From the NCBI GenBank assembly GCA_003024985.2, contig PXIH01S0054742.1: a stretch of 10,850 nt of DNA; one strand, given 5' to 3'. Each line of letters begins with the position of its first letter. Position 1 is the first letter of the stretch. This document shows, one piece after another, positions 7,407-10,850 of this stretch. The notes below the pieces were generated by a model. It worked only from the letters and a program-made list of their open reading frames with translations, did not search any database and was not told the DNA's origin. A program made the position numbers and the translations under genes. The stretch comes from Euperipatoides rowelli (Eukaryota > Onychophora > Udeonychophora > Euonychophora > Peripatopsidae).

Positions 7407-7596
7407 AACCACATTGTGAATAGTTAGCTTTACTAAACCACGATAATTTTAAAGGTCCTTTACCACGTAAACATTTAGCGCCTTTTTCATTACAATGTGT
7501 TTCAAATCTTTTTAAAATATTATTTGAAATTCCTGTATAAATATTTCCATTTTTCATTGTCACCATATAAATATTCCATTTCTTTTCTTCTTCCAT
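7387..7596 (-). CDS. short GIY-YIG nuclease-like protein, probably C-terminally truncated
   Basis: This 69-residue ORF begins with a recognisable GIY-YIG core of the small UvrC/YhbQ-like type. NIYMV at 8-12 stands for the first motif strand and NIYTGIS at 18-24 for the second. KRFETHC then supplies the conserved Arg30 and a helix, followed by the family's KGAKCLRGKGPLKLSW segment. Family members are usually 80-100 residues long, and a glutamate in the next helix is catalytic. Here the chain ends in QCGSRCDKM, encoded by a 10-bp tandem repeat, and no such glutamate is present, so it is probably inactive or truncated. It lies 38 bases after the metallophosphoesterase on the same strand and shares the hairpin at 7329-7359. 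Giant-virus GIY-YIG genes often behave as selfish or mobile genes, but nothing here shows mobility. Confidence 0.7.
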   Translation of the reverse strand: MEEEKKWNIYMVTMKNGNIYTGISNNILKRFETHCNEKGAKCLRGKGPLKLSWFSKANYSQCGSRCDKM

Positions 7597-7634
7597 TTTG
7601 TTACTTGAAATTTTTAATAATATTGTATTTCATT

Positions 7635-8666
7635 TTACCGTTGTGTTTTCTTTAAAATATCATGATAAATTTCTGTTAAACAAGCGTTGTTCTCATTTTT
7701 AATTAACTGTTCTAAAATTGTTGGAAAGGTTTTATTATTTTCATAAACTGCATGGTTAGTATTAATATTTTCTTGTACAAATTTAAACTGTATCTTAATT
7801 CCTTTTTCTAAAAAATTTTTATATAACTTTGTTCTTTTTAAAGCTTTAAACGATTCAACACTGCCTTTACAAATAATTTTTATTCTTTCATTTTTTTTGG
7901 GATCAAGGACTAATGTCGAAAAATCAGATATTTTAACATTAATAGTACGCATTTTTGGAATATCAAGTATTTTTTTAACCATCAATGGATACTCTCCAAT
8001 TTTTGAACCATTAAAAATTAATAATAATAAACCATTATCTTCACTTTCTCCAAATGCATGTTGAATAACACTTCCTGGATAAAAAATATTTTTTTGAGGT
8101 CGTTGTTCACTATGTATATGTCCACTAATCACTAATGGAAAAGAATGATCCCATTTATCACCTTCTATTGATTCTATTGCACCCATTTTACAACCATAAA
8201 ATTCTTGATGAGCAAATATACAATTTACATTTTTCCACCATTCGTTATCTATTATATTTAGAGCTTCTACAAATCTTCCAGGAGGTACATAAGGAACCAT
8301 ACCAAATGTAAAATTTTTAATTTTTATAATGGAAGTAAAATCAATAATAAATGTGTTGTTCCACTCCTTTAATGCATTCATCCAATGACGTTTAGAAAGA
8401 AATTGTTGATTGTTTTCATAATCATGATTTCCAACTAAAATATATGTTGGGCATATTTTTCTAACCTGGTCTATAAAATTAATGGCTTTATTAAGAGCTG
8501 TGGTATGAAGTCTTTCGTGTGTATGTAAAATATCACCACCAATTACACATATATCAATGTCTGGAGTTAATTGTTCTAAACATTGATGGATAAATTCATC
8601 AATAATTTCAATATTGTTAACTTTAAAATGAGGATCTCCTATAAATAGAATTTTACAATTGTCCAT
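7635..8666 (-). CDS. Mre11/SbcD-like metallophosphoesterase
   Basis: An intact 343-residue calcineurin-like phosphoesterase with every metal-binding motif: GDPHF (D11, H13), GGD (D45), GNHDYE (N80, H81, D82), FAH (H153) and SGHIH (H183, H185), followed by YPGSVIQHAFGE, the order found in Mre11/SbcD nucleases. Those enzymes use two Mn ions to cut DNA ends and hairpins in double-strand break repair. Residues from about 230 form a separate C-terminal region resembling the capping part of SbcD/Mre11 in position only. Catalysis by the viral protein on DNA is inferred; no Rad50/SbcC partner is in the window. The leader upstream of the ATG is nearly pure A+T. The GIY-YIG gene follows 38 bases downstream on the same strand, with no hairpin between, so the two may share a transcript. 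Confidence 0.87.
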   Translation of the reverse strand: MDNCKILFIGDPHFKVNNIEIIDEFIHQCLEQLTPDIDICVIGGDILHTHERLHTTALNKAINFIDQVRKICPTYILVGNHDYENNQQFLSKRHWMNALKEWNNTFIIDFTSIIKIKNFTFGMVPYVPPGRFVEALNIIDNEWWKNVNCIFAHQEFYGCKMGAIESIEGDKWDHSFPLVISGHIHSEQRPQKNIFYPGSVIQHAFGESEDNGLLLLIFNGSKIGEYPLMVKKILDIPKMRTINVKISDFSTLVLDPKKNERIKIICKGSVESFKALKRTKLYKNFLEKGIKIQFKFVQENINTNHAVYENNKTFPTILEQLIKNENNACLTEIYHDILKKTQR

Positions 8667-8693
8667 TATTATTTTGTTAATAAAAAATAAGCT

Positions 8694-8986
8694 TTAAATT
8701 AAAATATTTTTTTCATCTAAATTTTCTTCATCTAAACTTTCATAACAATAAAGTTTCTGTTGTTGAAGGAATGATTCAATTAGATCAAATTTACATTTTG
8801 TTGTATTAATAATATTAATATTTAATAGTGATATTATATCTTTTTTAGTTAATTTAGTTAACTCTTTTCTACTATAAGATAATGAAGAAGGTTTCCAGTG
8901 TATAATTTTATTTGATATTTCAACAAAGTCATATGTTTCTTCATCAAAACCACTTTTAGAATATTGGAGTGATGTTTTTTTACCAT
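8694..8986 (-). pseudogene. small SAP-like protein remnant
   Basis: A minus-strand frame without ATG is open from about 9160 down to TAA at 8694-8696. From about 9045 downwards it reads like protein: …KSGFDEETYDFVEI…, then KLTKKDIISLLNI…CKFDLIESFL, a helix-extension-helix with the hydrophobic spacing of SAP motifs, and an acidic SLDEENLDEKN tail. An ATG at 8986 lies one frame over; a single indel in the T7 run at 8975-8981 would join it to the body, giving a protein near 95 residues. Alternatively the gene was longer and its 5' part was lost where the plus-strand SAP gene now begins (9054). It ends 27 bases before the metallophosphoesterase start, on the same strand. It is not open as a conventional ATG ORF. 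Confidence 0.4.
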
Positions 8987-9576
8987 TAATAGGTATTATA
9001 AGAAATTTTAATTTAAAATAATTTAAAAGATCAGGATAAAGAAAGAAGTGTTTATGGATAAAAAAGTGTAGTAGAATTAAGACAGTATTGTAAAGAAAAT
9101 AGTTTAAAAGGTTATTCGAATTTAAGAAAGCAAGATCTGATCAATTACATTCAAAGAAGCTTATCTGGAAAAGAATTTTTGAACAAAAAAGAGATTGAAT
9201 ATCAAAACAACAAAGTTGAAAACAAAAAAGTTGAATATCAAAGCAATAGACATAAAGAAGAACTTAAAGAAAAAGTACCTCAAAATCTTATTAATAAAAT
9301 ATTAAATATAGTATCTATAGATCAGTTAATAAAGCTTTATGAAATTGATGATGTTAAAGAATATGTTTCTACAGTATTGAGAAATAAAAATGGAAAAAAT
9401 ATCAAGATGCCAAAAGTTATCAAATAACTTTATTAATGAGTTCAAAGATAAATTGGTCAATATTATCACAATATCAAAAATTTCTGAAAAATTTATTACA
9501 GAATTTGTAGATAAATTTGATAAAAATAGTTGGTTCTATTTATGTCAAAAACAAACGTTGTCAGAGAATTTTATAA

Positions 9577-10062
9577 GAAAATTTAGATAAAGTTAATTGG
9601 AAACAAATATCTGCTAATCAATCTTTAACAGAATCGTTTGTGATAGAATTTGGTTCTAATATTGTTTGGGAATCGTTAATGGAAAATAAGAAAATATCTA
9701 AATCCATCATTGATAAATTTAGTAAAGGTTATTTTACAAAGTTTTTTGGCAAAAGACAAAGGTGTAATATTTTCTTCTTCTTTCCGATGAGGCCTGCTAG
9801 GGACCTCAATTTCAATTCTTCACACTTTGTTGTTTTCTATTCCGTTCCCTCCAGTGGTGTAATATTTGTTAATAAGGTTATAACATTTTGCAAGCATATA
9901 TTTTGTGAAACATGCTTGGACAATTGGTTAAAAGATAATTACACATGTCCAGTTTGTCGTAGAATTATCAAGTATCATAACAACCATTATTATGATAGCA
10001 GTAATAGCAGTAATTATGATATTACAAGTAATTATGATATTACAAGTGATTATGATTATTAA
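9577..10062 (+). CDS. RING-finger C-terminal fragment of the broken SAP/repeat gene
   Basis: This is the longest surviving frame of the gene above (open from 9577; no ATG near its beginning, with GTG at 9640 a weak start). It contains one and a half repeat units, a foreign-looking stretch (FFFFPMRPARDLNFN…), then FCKHIFCETCLDNWL and TCPVCRR, the third to eighth metal ligands of a C3HC4 RING. The first Cys pair is missing from this frame: RCNI is encoded just before the inserted segment, where CNIC would be expected. Without that pair the zinc fold should fail. The tail has an 18-bp repeat encoding NYDITS twice. RING proteins recruit E2 enzymes to ubiquitinate targets. Confidence 0.5.
   Translation, partial: ENLDKVNWKQISANQSLTESFVIEFGSNIVWESLMENKKISKSIIDKFSKGYFTKFFGKRQRCNIFFFFPMRPARDLNFNSSHFVVFYSVPSSGVIFVNKVITFCKHIFCETCLDNWLKDNYTCPVCRRIIKYHNNHYYDSSNSSNYDITSNYDITSDYDY
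9761..9867 (+). repeat. 95-bp insertion flanked by 12-bp direct repeats in the RING coding region
   Basis: GGTGTAATATTT occurs at 9761-9772 and again at 9856-9867, 95 bases apart. The DNA between is richer in G+C than its surroundings and pyrimidine-biased, and ends ...CCTCCAG just before the second copy. It interrupts the RING finger after Cys-Asn-Ile. No terminal inverted repeats were seen. The layout fits a small insertion with target-site duplication, possibly intron-like. Confidence 0.6.
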
Positions 10063-10074
10063 ACTGTGAGTAAA

Positions 10075-10101
10075 AATTTTAAAAACTAAGTTTTTAAAAT
10101 T
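10075..10101. terminator. hairpin between the RING gene and the small convergent ORF
   Basis: Perfect 12-base arms (10075-10086 and 10090-10101) with a TAA loop lie 12 bases after the RING gene stop. The right arm overlaps the stop of the minus-strand 44-codon ORF. It is the same convergent arrangement as at 7329-7359. Confidence 0.7.
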
Positions 10102-10234
10102 AATCAGACAAATTTTCAGTTTGCTCCCAATCACCATTGTTGTAATGGTATAATCCTTTTTTAAATTGTGTTTTGTTTTTTAAAATTTTATTAGGAATTC
10201 TTTTGCATAGATTATTTTGTGTTGAAACAACCAT
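10100..10234 (-). CDS. 44-residue hypothetical protein
   Basis: A short ORF runs from ATG at 10234 to TAA at 10100-10102. The product is basic in the middle (KRIPNKILKNK) and ends with an aromatic and acidic segment (GLYHYNNGDWEQTENLSD). Its stop touches the hairpin at 10075-10101 exactly as other gene ends here do, which is the main reason to accept it. It was not recognised; it may be complete or the last part of a longer lost gene. Confidence 0.45.
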   Translation of the reverse strand: MVVSTQNNLCKRIPNKILKNKTQFKKGLYHYNNGDWEQTENLSD

Positions 10235-10286
10235 TGATCAAATGTTATTTAATAAATAATTGAGAAGTAAGAATAGAAGCTGTATC

Positions 10287-10447
10287 ATGTTTTTAGAAAT
10301 AAATGAAAGAATTGATATTTTTTTTCTTAATCATTGTTATTTGTTTCTTCTAAACAAACCAAGACCTTCGGTCGAAACGAGGAACCTTTTCTTCAAATTA
10401 AAAATAATTTAGGATGGGGAGGATGTGGATTAACTAATTGGTTTTAA
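10287..10447 (+). pseudogene. remnant gene ending in a Gly/Trp-rich tail
   Basis: A plus-strand frame open from 10331 ends at TAA 10445-10447 and encodes KQTKTFGRNEEPF followed by a conserved-looking NNLGWGGCGLTNWF terminus. The stop lies at the edge of a perfect hairpin (10446-10476), the normal arrangement for a real gene end in this window. The frame has no ATG. An ATG at 10287 starts a neighbouring frame (MFLEINERID…) that stops at 10411, and one indel between 10318 and 10360 would connect them. It is probably a broken short gene, or the 3' end of a gene whose start is lost. Family unknown. Confidence 0.4.
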
Positions 10448-10476
10448 AATTTAATGGTTGAGCACCATTAAATTTT
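10446..10476. terminator. hairpin between two convergent genes
   Basis: Perfect 13-base arms AAAATTTAATGGT (10446-10458) and ACCATTAAATTTT (10464-10476) with a 5-base loop. It overlaps the stop of the plus-strand remnant and lies 20 bases from the end of the minus-strand gene at 10497. Confidence 0.75.
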
Positions 10477-10496
10477 TAAAAAAATTATTAAAATTA

Positions 10497-10844
10497 TTAT
10501 TGAAATGAACCTGAGCACACTATTTTTTCATTATGAAATTTAACAACATTGATTAATACAAGTGCAAAATCGTTTATTTGTTTAGTTGTTTCTCCTTTTA
10601 CAATAACTTCAACTTTTCCTTCAATGGTTACAATTGTTAATTTTAAGTGTGGAAAAACATTAGTTACTATCCCACTAAAAGTTTTATTTTTTTGAGGAAC
10701 TATAGATTGGGTTGTTATTTTTAAATTAGCGATGTGGTCAGATTTTCCCCTTCCAACAATAACATTTAAAATTTCAACATCTTCAATTTTTAATACATAA
10801 AAAGTTTCTTTTTTAAAAATTATTTCTTTTGCTAAATAAAACAT
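10497..10844 (-). CDS. 115-residue hypothetical protein, probably beta-rich
   Basis: This is an intact ORF ending GSFQ at 10497. Residues alternate in short hydrophobic strands (FYVLKIEDVEILNVIV, LKLTIVTIEGKVEVIV, DFALVLINVVKF), as in small beta-barrel or OB-like domains, but I cannot name a family. The start used is the ATG at 10842-10844, six bases from the window edge. The frame stays open to the edge, so a longer N-terminus cannot be excluded. It converges on the remnant ending at 10447 and shares the hairpin 10446-10476. Confidence 0.6.
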   Translation of the reverse strand: MFYLAKEIIFKKETFYVLKIEDVEILNVIVGRGKSDHIANLKITTQSIVPQKNKTFSGIVTNVFPHLKLTIVTIEGKVEVIVKGETTKQINDFALVLINVVKFHNEKIVCSGSFQ

Positions 10845-10850
10845 GCATTT

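Larger units (their letters stand above)
9054..10062 (+). pseudogene. broken SAP + WxxIS/LSExFI repeat + RING gene
   Basis: The ATG at 9054 is followed after four codons by a frameshift in the A6 run 9060-9065. The next frame (open 9062-9427) starts with a SAP-like motif (VVELRQYCKENSLKGYSNL, then KQDLINYI), a charged helix and a short linker. A shift near 9395-9427 leads into repeats of about 23 residues with the pattern W-x-x-I-S-x-x-Q-x-L-S-E-x-F-I-x-E-F-x-D-K-V, known from many giant virus proteins; about four units are seen. Another shift near 9586 continues them (WKQISANQSL…). A 95-bp insertion then splits a C-terminal RING finger. The original was a DNA-binding or adaptor protein with E3 ligase potential (inference). 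At least three indels plus an insertion make a working product unlikely. A hairpin follows the stop. Confidence 0.65.

Noticed and set aside
9928-10137. 69-codon minus-strand ORF over the RING tail
   Set aside because: Low-complexity Ile/Thr shadow of the NYDITS repeats, overlapping the RING ligands on the other strand and the terminator hairpin.

Overview
The window reads as DNA of a nucleocytoplasmic large DNA virus (giant virus, Nucleocytoviricota). It is about three quarters A+T and has short intergenic gaps. Its domains are typical of such viruses: an MSV199/DUF3627 protein, an OTU cysteine protease fused to a 2-cysteine adaptor domain and SR-rich repeats, an Mre11/SbcD-like metallophosphoesterase, a GIY-YIG protein, a JAMM/MPN protein, and a SAP plus repeat plus RING protein. 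Perfect AT-rich palindromes sit right behind stop codons, often shared by two convergent genes. This matches the 3'-end hairpins known from several giant virus families. No ribosomal, tRNA or bacterial operon signals were seen.

Genes fall into two states. Intact: the ARH-like ORF (1015-1806 -), OTU protein (3288-5267 +), tail-anchored 190-aa protein (5398-5970 +), metallophosphoesterase (7635-8666 -) and C-terminal 115-aa ORF (10497-10844 -). Broken: the JAMM gene (1852-3028 -), the 5' end of the MSV199 gene (6108-6325 +), the SAP/repeat/RING gene (9054-10062 +), a SAP-like ORF (8694-8986 -) and a gene tail ending at 10447 (+). The breaks are mostly single-base indels near short homopolymers plus in-frame stops, and they cluster in particular genes. 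About 5.1 kb of intact ORFs show none. This favours genuine decay, as in a viral region endogenised in a eukaryotic genome (an AT-rich protist or fungus is possible), over uniform sequencing error. Host identity cannot be settled from the window.

Layout: 1-1014 has no recognisable gene and differs from the gene-dense remainder; it may be host or long-decayed viral DNA. 1015-3235 is a minus-strand block (ARH-like, JAMM pseudogene, a possible tail remnant). 3288-7327 is a plus-strand block (OTU, tail-anchored protein, MSV199). 7387-8986 is a minus-strand block (GIY-YIG, metallophosphoesterase, SAP-like remnant). 9054-10062 holds the SAP/repeat/RING gene. 10100-10844 holds three small genes or remnants.

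A functional theme is protein modification: two different deubiquitinase folds (OTU intact, JAMM broken), a RING-type E3 candidate (broken) and an ADP-ribosylglycohydrolase-like protein within 10 kb. A second theme is DNA handling: SAP-type modules, an Mre11-like nuclease and a GIY-YIG protein. The link between these genes is inference from proximity; no operon-style coupling is shown.
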